A stretch of 14,473 nt of DNA from VMEP01 sp964414265 (GTDB taxonomy: Bacteria > Patescibacteriota > Minisyncoccia > Phycocordibacterales > VMEP01). Below the pieces are notes generated by a model that was given only the letters and a program-made list of their open reading frames with translations, did not search any database and was not told the DNA's origin. The stretch spans positions 1 through 14,473 of the forward strand of contig CAYPVT010000018.1 in assembly GCA_964414265.1 (NCBI GenBank), in the 5' to 3' direction. Position 1 is the stretch's first letter, and each line of letters opens with the position of its first letter. This document shows, piece by piece, positions 6,143 to 12,033 of this stretch. The position numbers and the translations under genes are program-made.

Positions 6143-6499
6143 ATGGCACGAACAGCAAAAAAAGAAGAAGTTAAAGGAGTCGCAGCTAAAGCGAAGGTTC
6201 AGCCTGTAGCTAAGCAAGCGAAGAATACCGGCGCATACACCCTTGTACGCCCACATATCACAGAGAAAGCATCTTTCCTTACTTCTTCAAATGTATATAC
6301 ACTTGTGGTTCCAGTTGAAATGAATAAAAAAGAAATTTCAAAAGTTGTTGAGAAATTATATAAAGTTAAATCCGTTAAAATCACGACAGCTCCTATTAAG
6401 AAGAAGAATATTTTCAATCGCGGAAAATGGGGGACGAAAGGAGGCGGAAAAAAAGCTTATGTGTTTTTGAAAAAGGGCGATTCAATTGATTTTGCATAA
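6143..6499 (+). CDS. rplW: 50S ribosomal protein L23
   Basis: L23 (uL23) sits at the tunnel exit and is the docking site for trigger factor and SRP. The core starts near residue 31 (YTLVRPHITEKASFLTSSNVY), continues with VNKKEI-like VEMNKKEISKVVEKLYKVKV-type sequence, and contains the basic loop NRGKWGTKGGGKKAYVFLKKG. Total length is 118 aa against 95-100 in most bacteria. The difference is an N-terminal Lys/Ala/Val-rich extension of about 28 residues. The ATG follows the rplD stop by 5 nt with no Shine-Dalgarno. rplB comes 10 nt after its stop. Confidence 0.97.
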   Translation: MARTAKKEEVKGVAAKAKVQPVAKQAKNTGAYTLVRPHITEKASFLTSSNVYTLVVPVEMNKKEISKVVEKLYKVKSVKITTAPIKKKNIFNRGKWGTKGGGKKAYVFLKKGDSIDFA

Positions 6500-6509
6500 T
6501 TAAACTATT

Positions 6510-7352
6510 ATGAAAACCTACAAACCAACATCACCATCAAGAAGAAGCATGACAGGCGTGGTATATCGCAATGTTATTACCCATACAGAGCCATTAAAAG
6601 CTCTTACCAAGGGTCGCAAGCGAGATAGTGGCCGTAACTCTGCTGGGCGTATTACTACGCGCCATAAAGGAGGTGGGCACAAAAGACTCTATCGTGATAT
6701 AGATTTTAAATATAATAAATTTGATATTCCAGCAAAGATTGCGAGCGTTGAGTACGACCCAAACCGCACTGGTTTTATAGGCCTTGCTGTTTATAAGGAT
6801 GGAGAGAAGCGTTATGTACTTTTACCTAAATCTGTTGGGGTAGGTAACTCTTTTATCGTTAGTGAAACTGCAGCGATAACCCCAGGAAACCGCATGCCAT
6901 TGAAACAAGTTCCTGTTGGTACTTTTGTTTACAACGTTGAATTAAAACCAAAAGGTGGTTCAAAGATTGCACGTGGGGCTGGTGTTTATGTGGAAGTTGT
7001 TGCAAACAACGATGGTTACACTCACTTAAAAATGCCATCTACGGAAGTGCGAAAAGTTTCTGATAAATGTTACGCATGTATCGGTCAGGTTTCAAACGAA
7101 GAACATGGACTTGTAAAAATAGGAAAAGCAGGACGTTCTCGTTGGATGGGTATTCGCCCAACAGTTCGTGGAACAGCTATGAACCCTGTTGACCACCCAC
7201 ACGGTGGAGGTGAAGGACGCCAAGGACGCGGTCTTCGACGTGCAAAGAGTAAGTGGGGTAAGCCAACAGGTAAGGGTCAAAAGACACGCGCACCTAAAAA
7301 ATATTCAAACGTCTTTATTGTTTCAAGGCGTAAAGTTGGAAAGAAACGATAA
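6510..7352 (+). CDS. rplB: 50S ribosomal protein L2
   Basis: L2 (uL2) is needed for subunit joining and peptidyl transferase centre formation. The 280-aa length is normal. The N-terminal RNA-binding part shows GRNSAGRITTRHKGGGHKR at about residues 42-60, and the conserved C-terminal loop reads MNPVDHPHGGGEGR, which includes the histidine near the catalytic centre. The tail is the usual basic GKGQKTRAPKKYSN..VSRRK. Last gene of the rplC unit: a strong terminator begins 14 nt after the stop. In most bacteria rpsS follows within a few bases, but here about 780 bp with an extra gene and an RNA candidate intervene. Confidence 0.99.
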   Translation: MKTYKPTSPSRRSMTGVVYRNVITHTEPLKALTKGRKRDSGRNSAGRITTRHKGGGHKRLYRDIDFKYNKFDIPAKIASVEYDPNRTGFIGLAVYKDGEKRYVLLPKSVGVGNSFIVSETAAITPGNRMPLKQVPVGTFVYNVELKPKGGSKIARGAGVYVEVVANNDGYTHLKMPSTEVRKVSDKCYACIGQVSNEEHGLVKIGKAGRSRWMGIRPTVRGTAMNPVDHPHGGGEGRQGRGLRRAKSKWGKPTGKGQKTRAPKKYSNVFIVSRRKVGKKR

Positions 7353-7366
7353 TAATATAGTTATAA

Positions 7367-7400
7367 ACAAAAAATCTCGTCACATGGCGAGATTTTTTGT
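7367..7400 (+). terminator. Rho-independent terminator after rplB
   Basis: A perfect 13-bp stem (7367-7379 with 7388-7400, loop TCACATGG) has ATCTCG/CGAGAT at its core and a run of six T. The A-run on the left arm makes it usable on both strands. Confidence 0.93.
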
Positions 7401-7406
7401 TATGGG

Positions 7407-7434
7407 TTTACTTTTATTCCTGCGGGTATAGTAT
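7407..7434 (+). promoter_or_regulatory. promoter of the 82-aa unknown gene
   Basis: TTTACT (7407-7412), 16-bp spacer, TAGTAT (7429-7434). Seven bases later, at the predicted start, comes AGCTCAGTT (7442-7450), a block also found at the same place after the rpsS and rpsZ promoters. The match in spacer and start block supports a weak -35 box. Confidence 0.55.
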
Positions 7435-7473
7435 TTCTCTTAGCTCAGTTCTTTAATTTTTGACGGAGGAACC

Positions 7474-7722
7474 ATGTCAAGACTAAGAATTACAAGCGCA
7501 CTGGTGCTTGCGAAGATTGCTGGTCCAGAATGTGGGGTTTACAATCAAGTCAGAATCACCGCGCCACTCAGTGGAATCTTCCAGGGGGTTAGTGCGCCAC
7601 TTCTGTGGTTGGTGAAGGTAAGCCGGCTTTTTCCTGAAGTTCCAGAAGGCGTTCTTTTCGCGGCACCTGACGATAGTTTCGCCAGTGTCGCGGACCGTAT
7701 CGCCGAGTACCTGAATAGCTGA
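7474..7722 (+). CDS. hypothetical 82-aa protein with strong Shine-Dalgarno
   Basis: Not recognised. The product has a hydrophobic middle (LSGIFQGVSAPLLWLVKVSRLF) that is short of a convincing membrane helix in context, and an acidic C-terminal helix (SFASVADRIAEYLNS). One cysteine, no obvious motif. The ATG follows GGAGGA by 3 nt, a real Shine-Dalgarno, which the ribosomal genes around it lack. The stop is TGA, while the ribosomal genes use TAA or TAG. GC content is visibly higher than in the flanking operons. It has its own promoter and terminator. These traits point to an accessory or acquired gene; coding status rests on the ribosome-binding site and the tidy unit rather than on homology. 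Confidence 0.6.
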   Translation: MSRLRITSALVLAKIAGPECGVYNQVRITAPLSGIFQGVSAPLLWLVKVSRLFPEVPEGVLFAAPDDSFASVADRIAEYLNS

Positions 7723-7744
7723 CTAATAGCTCGCCAGAAGAATG

Positions 7745-8016
7745 AAAAAAGCCCTGCGCATGCGCAGGGTTTTGTTTGTAGGTGGCCCCCGTGGGGCAGA
7801 CCTCCTGGTATCTCGTTCTAATGGGTGCGCGTTAGCGTGGCCCTGCGGTGCAACACTCATTTCGAAAGGCGGACGACGTTCTTCCAGGGTGAGGGACATG
7901 ATTACAACGACTTGCCTCCATTTCTCATCTCCTAAGTCCGATTAGGGAGCAGCATACATCGAGGGGAATATGTGGGCGGGGGAGCCCGACGACCCCAAGA
8001 TTAGTCACCAAGTCCA
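7745..8016 (-). ncRNA. candidate structured non-coding RNA, about 270 nt, family unknown
   Basis: No convincing protein is encoded here, yet the GC-rich stretch is bounded on the minus strand by a good promoter (8023-8051) and a strong terminator (7746-7775). Possible stems: AGGT..GCCCC/GGGGC..ACCT (7780-7803, loop CGT), CTCCTAA/TTAGG-AG (7929-7949), a 7-bp stem 7821-7827 with 7854-7860 (one G-T on the plus strand, mismatched on the minus), and a long-range match of 7784-7790 with 7979-7986 that would close the molecule. No tmRNA, RNase P or SRP signature was found. The plus strand has neither promoter nor terminator of its own. A 30-codon leaderless frame starts at 8016 on the minus strand and may be chance. 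Confidence 0.45.
7746..7775. terminator. bidirectional terminator shared by convergent units
   Basis: The 18-bp perfect palindrome CCCTGCGCATGCGCAGGG (7752-7769) has six A on its left and TTTTGTTT on its right. It works as a terminator for the 82-aa gene on the plus strand, and with a better U-run (TTTTTT) for a minus-strand transcript coming from 8016. Confidence 0.88.
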
Positions 8017-8022
8017 TTTTTG

Positions 8023-8051
8023 ATATTATCTGGTTTAGTCTGGTTTGACAA
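8023..8051 (-). promoter_or_regulatory. minus-strand promoter of the RNA candidate
   Basis: Reading the minus strand, TTGTCA (8051-8046) is followed by 17 bp and TAATAT (8028-8023). Its -35 box overlaps the -35 box of the rpsS promoter on the other strand almost base for base, so the two RNA polymerase sites are mutually exclusive. Confidence 0.55.
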
Positions 8052-8072
8052 TGGTTTTTCTTCTGATAATAT
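8045..8072 (+). promoter_or_regulatory. promoter of the rpsS-rplE unit
   Basis: TTGACA (8045-8050), 16-bp spacer, TAATAT (8067-8072). AGCTCACTT starts 8 nt later (8081). AGCTC/GGGCT (8081-8085 with 8090-8094) forms a 5-bp hairpin followed by GTTTTTGTTTGTTTTT at the very 5' end of the transcript. The leader to rpsS is about 55 nt. Confidence 0.75.
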
Positions 8073-8134
8073 GCACGACAAGCTCACTTGGGCTGTTTTT
8101 GTTTGTTTTTCATTAATTATACTAATTACTACAA

Positions 8135-8479
8135 ATGACCAGGTCACTAAAAAAAGGACCATACGTTGACCCACGCCTTCTAAAAAAGATAGAAGGTAAA
8201 AAACCACTTGAAGCTGGGGTTATTAAGACTTGGTCACGACCATGCCAAATTTCTCCGGAAATGGTTGGTTTTACTTTTGGTGTACATAATGGAAAGAGCC
8301 ATATTGAAGTTTTGGTTACAGAAGATATGGTTGGACATCGCCTAGGTGAATTTTCTCCAACAAAGAAATTCGTAAGACACGGAGGTAAGATGCAGAAAGA
8401 GCTTGAACAGAAGAAGAAACAGGCAGAAATTTCTGCTGCACAGTCTGCTAAGGCCACTGCTGTTGATAAAAAGAAATAA
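8135..8479 (+). CDS. rpsS: 30S ribosomal protein S19
   Basis: S19 (uS19) lies in the head of the 30S subunit and contacts S13 and the A-site finger. The family start is present as RSLKKGPYVD, followed by IKTWSRPCQISPEMVGFTF, VHNGKSHIEV and MVGHRLGEFSPTKKF. Length is 114 aa; the core ends near residue 85 and the remaining 30 or so residues form a Lys/Gln/Ala-rich charged tail not found in typical 92-aa S19. The ATG is fixed by the conserved N-terminus. First gene of its unit, with an A/T-rich leader lacking a Shine-Dalgarno; rplV begins 4 nt after the stop. Confidence 0.98.
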   Translation: MTRSLKKGPYVDPRLLKKIEGKKPLEAGVIKTWSRPCQISPEMVGFTFGVHNGKSHIEVLVTEDMVGHRLGEFSPTKKFVRHGGKMQKELEQKKKQAEISAAQSAKATAVDKKK

Positions 8480-8483
8480 AAAT

Positions 8484-8906
8484 ATGAAAGCTGCACTTAC
8501 AAATTATCGCCAATCACCAAGAAAGGTTAGACTCGTAACTGATTTGGTAAAAGGGAAAAGCGTTGAGCAGGCAATTGCGTTGCTTACTTTTTCTGGGAAA
8601 AGAGCAGGAGACCCAATCCAGAAGCTAATCCGTTCAGCGATAGCAAACGCTAAAACTAACAACAAAGCTGAAGGGGAACTTTTCATAAAAGAATTTCGTG
8701 TTGATGGAGGGGTAACTCTTAAGCGTTCAATGCCTCGCGCTCGTGGTTCGGCTTTTCCAATTAAGAAACGCCAGAGCCATATTTTATTGGTTCTTGGAGA
8801 GCGTGGAGCTATAGATACAAAGGAGGGAAAGAAGACTGCCACTTCGGTTAAAAAAACAGAGAAATCTGAAAAAAGTATTACTAAGAAGCTAAAAGCTAAA
8901 AGCTAA
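8484..8906 (+). CDS. rplV: 50S ribosomal protein L22
   Basis: L22 (uL22) extends a beta-hairpin into the exit tunnel. The start MKAALTNYRQSPRKVRLV matches the family, so ATG 8484 is used rather than the longer open frame that runs back into rpsS. LIRSAIANAKTNN is at about 50-62, and the hairpin RSMPRARGSAFPIKKRQSHI at about 81-100. The protein is 140 aa against about 110, with a C-terminal Lys/Thr/Ser-rich tail from about 112 on. The last codons and the stop lie inside a 7-bp tandem repeat (8887-8918), so a change in copy number would alter the C-terminus. Confidence 0.97.
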   Translation: MKAALTNYRQSPRKVRLVTDLVKGKSVEQAIALLTFSGKRAGDPIQKLIRSAIANAKTNNKAEGELFIKEFRVDGGVTLKRSMPRARGSAFPIKKRQSHILLVLGERGAIDTKEGKKTATSVKKTEKSEKSITKKLKAKS

Positions 8907-8918
8907 AAGCTAAAAGCT
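8887..8918 (+). repeat. tandem repeat of AGCTAAA, 4.6 copies
   Basis: Four exact copies of AGCTAAA and a partial AGCT run from the last codons of rplV through its stop into the 21-bp gap before rpsC. As 7 is not a multiple of 3, one unit more or less shifts the rplV frame, but each new frame soon meets a TAA within the repeat. Confidence 0.95.
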
Positions 8919-8927
8919 GTTATTATC

Positions 8928-9608
8928 ATGACCCACGTTGTCCATCCATACGCACATAGAATAGGAATTTTAAGAGACTGGAAGTCTCGCTGGTTTGCAA
9001 CGCTAGGTGGAAAATACAGCACCCTTTTGCGGGGAGACGTTTTAATACGCGAATACCTTGAAAAGAAACTTCGTGGTTTTTATATTGATTCCATTGATAT
9101 TGAAAGAAGTCCAAAAACATTACGTTTGAATATTAGAACATCACGCCCAGGAATGGTTATCGGCAGAAGCGGTGAAGGTTCAACTCGTTTACGAAACGAC
9201 ATTGTCGCTTTCATGAGGAAGAACAAGCTTGAAACCCCTGGTGAGCTAAAGATTGATATTGAAGAAGTTTCGTCACCAGAAGCAAGCGCTGCCATTGTTT
9301 CTTATATGGTTGCTGAGGCTCTTGAAAAGCGCCTACCATTCCGCCGTGTTTTGAAACAGACAGTTGAGAAGGTTATGGCAAATCGCGATGTGAAAGGTGT
9401 TAAGGTTGCTTTGTCCGGTCGCTTAGGTGGAGCTGATATGGCAAGACGAGAGCATTTGAAGAGAGGTGGAATTCCACTTCAGACAATGCGCGCTGATATC
9501 GATTTTTATCGAGAAAAAGCTCATCTTCCATATGGTGATATCGGTATTAAAGTTTGGATTTATAAAGGTGAAATTTTTGCTAAAGATAAGGATCAGGAGA
9601 AAAAATAG
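8928..9608 (+). CDS. rpsC: 30S ribosomal protein S3
   Basis: S3 (uS3) forms part of the mRNA entry site and helicase of the 30S head. At 226 aa it has near-normal length. The N-terminus is VHPYAHRIGILRDWKSRWFA where most bacteria have VNPxGxRLGI, a variation typical of CPR sequences in my knowledge. The KH domain holds the GxxG loop in MVIGRSGEGSTRLRNDI at about residues 76-92. The C-terminal domain shows VALSGRLGGADMARREHLKR and LPYGDIGIKVWIYKGEI. The stop is TAG. The ATG lies 21 bp after rplV, behind the tandem repeat, without a Shine-Dalgarno. Confidence 0.98.
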   Translation: MTHVVHPYAHRIGILRDWKSRWFATLGGKYSTLLRGDVLIREYLEKKLRGFYIDSIDIERSPKTLRLNIRTSRPGMVIGRSGEGSTRLRNDIVAFMRKNKLETPGELKIDIEEVSSPEASAAIVSYMVAEALEKRLPFRRVLKQTVEKVMANRDVKGVKVALSGRLGGADMARREHLKRGGIPLQTMRADIDFYREKAHLPYGDIGIKVWIYKGEIFAKDKDQEKK

Positions 9609-9620
9609 CCCAATAAATTT

Positions 9621-10049
9621 ATGTTATTCCCTAAAAAAGTTAAATACCGAAAGTGGCAGACAACTAGAAAGAATCCTGCTAAGTTAAAGGTGGAGACACG
9701 TGGTCTTTCTCTTTCGTATGGAGCTTTTGGGTTAAAGGCCCAGACCGAGGCTCGCGTAGACAGCAAACAGATTGAAGCTGCAAGACGCGCAATGTCACGC
9801 GCCCTTGGTAAAACCGGCCGTATTTGGATTCGTATCTTCCCTGACCGCCCAGTTACCGCAAAAGCAGCTGAAGTTCCTATGGGTAAGGGAAAAGGAGACC
9901 CAAAGGGATACTGCTTCCAGGTTAAACCAGGAAGGATTTTGTTTGAAGTTGATGGTGTAGTAGAATCAGTCGCGCGAGAGGCCCTACGTAAGGGTGGTAC
10001 AAAACTCCCACTTAAGACGAAATTTATGAGTCGCGCCGGAATGTTTTAA
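9621..10049 (+). CDS. rplP: 50S ribosomal protein L16
   Basis: L16 (uL16) organises the A-site region of the large subunit. Family features are MLFPKKVKYRKWQ at the start, RGLSLSYGAFGLKA, RIWIRIFPDRPVTAK and GRILFEVDGVVESVAREALR. Length 142 aa is normal. The segment EVPMGKGKGDPKGY has Pro where E. coli and most bacteria have the arginine of RMGKGKG that is hydroxylated in E. coli, so this residue is not available here. An AGGAG at 9596-9600 lies too far (about 20 nt) from the ATG to act as a normal ribosome-binding site. rpmC follows after 10 nt. Confidence 0.98.
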   Translation: MLFPKKVKYRKWQTTRKNPAKLKVETRGLSLSYGAFGLKAQTEARVDSKQIEAARRAMSRALGKTGRIWIRIFPDRPVTAKAAEVPMGKGKGDPKGYCFQVKPGRILFEVDGVVESVAREALRKGGTKLPLKTKFMSRAGMF

Positions 10050-10059
10050 TTATATTTTT

Positions 10060-10257
10060 ATGAAAGACTTAAAAACAAAAAAAGACGAAGACATAAAGAA
10101 ACTTCTTGTTGAGAAACAAGATGCTTTGAGAGCTTTTCGCCTTGGTCTTTCTGGAAGTAAGATTAAGAACGTAAAAGAAGGGGCAGAGATAAAAAAAGAT
10201 ATCGCGCGCATTATGACCGAAATTTCAAGTCGCCGAATTGCAGTTATCGCCAAATAA
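10060..10257 (+). CDS. rpmC: 50S ribosomal protein L29
   Basis: L29 (uL29) is a two-helix protein near the tunnel exit beside L23. The 65-aa length is typical. The first helix is MKDLKTKKDEDIKKLLVEKQ, with the usual motif region DALRAFRLGLSGSKIKN, and the second helix ends in the family pattern IKKDIARIMTEISSRRI. Assignment also rests on position between rplP and rpsQ, which is constant in bacteria. The ATG is preceded by a T-rich gap and no Shine-Dalgarno. Confidence 0.95.
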   Translation: MKDLKTKKDEDIKKLLVEKQDALRAFRLGLSGSKIKNVKEGAEIKKDIARIMTEISSRRIAVIAK

Positions 10258-10265
10258 ATATTTAT

Positions 10266-10520
10266 ATGACAAAAGCCACTGAACAAAAGAATAAGAAAGT
10301 ACTAAAAGGGAAAGTTGTCTCCGATAAAATGGACAAGACCGTGGTTGTTCTTATTGAGCGATATGTAAAGCATCCTAAGTATGGTAAGTTTATGAACCTA
10401 ACAAAGCGCTACAAGGCACACGATGAGACAAACGCTTTCAAGGTTGGAGATGTGGTCGAAATAGAAGAAACTAGACCTATGTCTAAGGATAAGTGTTTCG
10501 TGGTCCGCACAACAAAATAA
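10266..10520 (+). CDS. rpsQ: 30S ribosomal protein S17
   Basis: S17 (uS17) is an OB-fold primary binder of 16S rRNA. The 84-aa product has KKVLKGKVVSDKMDKTVVV at the start of the fold, then RYVKHPKYGKFMNLTKRYKA, HDETNAFKVGDVVEIEETRP and SKDKCFVVR, all in family order. It starts 8 nt after rpmC. rplN follows after only 4 nt, the tightest junction in the unit, consistent with translational coupling in a window without Shine-Dalgarno sequences. Confidence 0.97.
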   Translation: MTKATEQKNKKVLKGKVVSDKMDKTVVVLIERYVKHPKYGKFMNLTKRYKAHDETNAFKVGDVVEIEETRPMSKDKCFVVRTTK

Positions 10521-10524
10521 TTTT

Positions 10525-10893
10525 ATGATACAAGATGGCACAGTAGTAAAAGTGACAGATAACTCCGGAGCAAAAATCGGAAAGGTTTTTAAAGTGCTCG
10601 GTGGTTCAAAAAGACGATACGCGCAAATCGGAGATCTTGTTGTGCTTTCAATCAAGATTGCAGAACCACGTAAGGCAACAAAGAAAAAAGATGTTGTTAA
10701 GGGTGTTGTTGTTCGCCAACGAAAGCCTTTCAAGCGTAAGGATGGTTCTTACATTTCTTTTGATGACACAGCTGTTGTTCTTGTTGATGACAAAGGAGAG
10801 CCAAAGGCGGGCCGTGTTTTCGGACCAATTCCTCGAGAGATTGGGGAGCGTGGTTATCAGAAGATTGTTTCGCTTGCGCCTGAGGTTATCTAA
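10525..10893 (+). CDS. rplN: 50S ribosomal protein L14
   Basis: L14 (uL14) lies at the subunit interface (bridges B5 and B8). Length 122 aa is standard. MIQDGTVVKVTDNSGAKIGK, VLGGSKRRYAQIGDLVV, VVVRQRKPFKRKDGSYISFD and the C-terminal FGPIPREIGERGYQKIVSLA are all in place. The gene after it, rplX, normally follows at once. Here 135 bp with a large inverted repeat separate them. Confidence 0.98.
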   Translation: MIQDGTVVKVTDNSGAKIGKVFKVLGGSKRRYAQIGDLVVLSIKIAEPRKATKKKDVVKGVVVRQRKPFKRKDGSYISFDDTAVVLVDDKGEPKAGRVFGPIPREIGERGYQKIVSLAPEVI

Positions 10894-10897
10894 GTAT

Positions 10898-11023
10898 ATG
10901 AATCCCGTTAGAAGCCACGGTCACGGTATAAGATATAAAATTAAAGAAATATATATGAAAAAAAGTCGAATAAATTACAAATATCAATTAAGTGGAAGCG
11001 GGTTGACCGCGACCTGCTTCTAA
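10898..11023 (+). CDS. small reading frame (41 aa) inside the inverted-repeat element
   Basis: ATG 10898 starts 4 nt after the rplN stop and the frame ends with TAA 5 nt before rplX, the same tight spacing as for real genes of this unit. The product (MNPVRSHGHGIRYKIKEIYM and a basic rest ending GLTATCF) is not a recognised protein. Both ends are encoded by the arms of the inverted repeat, so the frame is more likely a by-product of the element that happens to keep ribosomes moving towards rplX. A second in-frame ATG (10955) would give 22 residues. Confidence 0.25.
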   Translation: MNPVRSHGHGIRYKIKEIYMKKSRINYKYQLSGSGLTATCF

Positions 11024-11030
11024 ACGGGAT
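10902..11030. repeat. inverted-repeat element between rplN and rplX
   Basis: ATCCCGTTAGAAGC (10902-10915) pairs with GCTTCTAAACGGGAT (11016-11030) with a single bulged A. Just inside, GGTCACGG and CCGCGACC pair with one mismatch. The centre is very AT-rich. The right arm ends on the first two bases of the rplX ATG. Such termini resemble palindromic intergenic elements I associate with CPR genomes, which is from memory and not checked. It could sequester the rplX start codon. Confidence 0.75.
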
Positions 11031-11334
11031 GAAAATCAAAAAAGGAGACAATATAATAATCATTGCCGGTAAGGATCGCGGCAAAAAAGGAAAGGTTGCT
11101 AAGGCCATGCCTAAAGACGGTAAGGTTATCGTCGAAGGTTTAAATATGGTTAAACGCCACAAGAAGGCTCGCAAGGCGGGAACAAAAGGACAGACTGTTT
11201 CGGTTGCTATGCCAATTAACGTTTCAAACGTTATGATTATTGATCCAAAGGATGGAACACAGACACGTGTTGGGAAGAAACTTTCTGGCGGAAGATTTGT
11301 TCGTGTAGCAAAGAAAAGCGGAAGTGAAATATAA
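11029..11334 (+). CDS. rplX: 50S ribosomal protein L24
   Basis: L24 (uL24) is an assembly-initiating protein with a KOW domain. The KOW motif is at the start: MKIKKGDNIIIIAGKDRGKK with GKVAKAMPKDGKVIVEGLN, then MVKRHKKARKAG, and the C-terminal region around NVMIIDPKDGTQTRVGKK. Length 101 aa is normal. The ATG is fixed by the KOW start. It overlaps the end of the upstream inverted repeat, so access to the start codon may depend on that structure being opened. rplE begins 4 nt after the stop. Confidence 0.97.
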   Translation: MKIKKGDNIIIIAGKDRGKKGKVAKAMPKDGKVIVEGLNMVKRHKKARKAGTKGQTVSVAMPINVSNVMIIDPKDGTQTRVGKKLSGGRFVRVAKKSGSEI

Positions 11335-11338
11335 AAAC

Positions 11339-11887
11339 ATGAAAATAAAAACGACAAAAGAAAAAGAAATAGAAGCCTACAGCAAACTAAAGGAGGAGTT
11401 TGGCTATAAAAATAAAATGGCTGCGCCAAAACTTTCTAAAGTTGTTATTTCTGTTGGTGTGGGTAATCTTTTGAAAAAAGATAGAACTAAAGGGGATTTC
11501 GTAAACGGTAGATTAGGCAAGATAGCTGGACAGAAATCAGTTGCTCGTGGAGCAAAAAAGGCTATTGCAACCTTTAAATCTCGACAAGGCGATATTATCG
11601 GCTACATGGTTACACTTCGTGGATCTCGTATGTACTCTTTTCTTGAAAAACTTTTCAATGTTGCGCTTCCTCGTACTAAAGACTTTCGTGGTATAAACCG
11701 TACCGCTGTTGACGAGATGGGTAATCTCACGATTGGTATTAAGGAGCATACAATTTTTCCAGAAACAGCCGACGAAGAACTAAAGGATGTTTTTGGAATG
11801 GCTATAACACTCGTCAGTACTGCAAAAGGAAAGAAAGAAGGAATGGCTTTTTATGAATTGCTCGGAACTCCATTTAAGAGAAAATAG
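11339..11887 (+). CDS. rplE: 50S ribosomal protein L5
   Basis: L5 (uL5) binds 5S rRNA and the P-site tRNA elbow. The 182-aa protein shows YKNKMAAPKLSKVVISVGVG at about residues 22-41, the region GQKSVARGAKKAIATFKSRQ, VTLRGSRMYSFLEKL and a C-terminal part with VDEMGNLTIGIKEHTIFPE. ATG 11339 is preferred over an in-frame GTG at 11324, because GTG would lie inside rplX and ATG starts 4 nt after its stop. The stop is TAG. Last gene of the unit: a strong terminator follows within 20 nt, and the normal neighbour rpsZ is displaced by an insert of about 850 bp. Confidence 0.97.
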   Translation: MKIKTTKEKEIEAYSKLKEEFGYKNKMAAPKLSKVVISVGVGNLLKKDRTKGDFVNGRLGKIAGQKSVARGAKKAIATFKSRQGDIIGYMVTLRGSRMYSFLEKLFNVALPRTKDFRGINRTAVDEMGNLTIGIKEHTIFPETADEELKDVFGMAITLVSTAKGKKEGMAFYELLGTPFKRK

Positions 11888-11903
11888 AATCTTTTTACCT
11901 AAA

Positions 11904-11943
11904 AACAAAAAACCCTCTCTGTTTACAGAGAGGGTTTTTTGTT
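11904..11943 (+). terminator. Rho-independent terminator after rplE
   Basis: An 18-bp perfect stem (11904-11921 with 11926-11943) has loop TTTA. The GC part is CCCTCTCTG/CAGAGAGGG with a run of six T behind it and a run of six A before it, so it can act on both strands. Confidence 0.95.
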
Positions 11944-11969
11944 GACAGATAAAAGTTAAGGAGTAGTCT
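11942..11969 (+). promoter_or_regulatory. possible promoter of the 149-aa unknown gene
   Basis: A perfect TTGACA (11942-11947) abuts the rplE terminator. At the 16-bp spacing of the other promoters lies only TAGTCT (11964-11969), a poor -10. No AGCTCA block follows. The placement directly after a terminator supports it. Confidence 0.4.
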
Positions 11970-12033
11970 TTTAAATAGATGTATGTAGTACGGCGTTTCA
12001 ATTAAAACCGATTTTACACAAAAGAGGTGTGTC

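Noticed and set aside
7742..7945. Plus-strand 67-codon frame after the 82-aa gene
   Set aside because: It starts inside the terminator stem, has no ribosome-binding site and covers the structured, GC-rich RNA candidate; composition looks non-coding.
7929..7955. SRP RNA-like string GTCCG..GGGAGCAGCA on the plus strand
   Set aside because: The GGAA tetraloop and paired flanks are missing, the local fold is instead a CTCCTAA/TTAGGAG hairpin, and the position within the transcript is wrong for helix 8.
7745..8016. tmRNA or RNase P RNA on either strand
   Set aside because: No T-arm GGTTCGA, CCA end or Ala-rich tag frame for tmRNA, and none of the conserved RNase P blocks such as GAGGAAAGTCC.
8403..8483. 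Longer N-terminus of L22 beginning inside rpsS
   Set aside because: The family N-terminus MKAALTNYRQSPRK starts at 8484, 4 nt after the rpsS stop; the upstream part is rpsS in another frame.
10902..11030. Integron attC site between rplN and rplX
   Set aside because: The order of the arms is GTTAGAA...TTCTAAAC, opposite to the RYYYAAC...GTTRRRY layout of attC, and there is no cassette.
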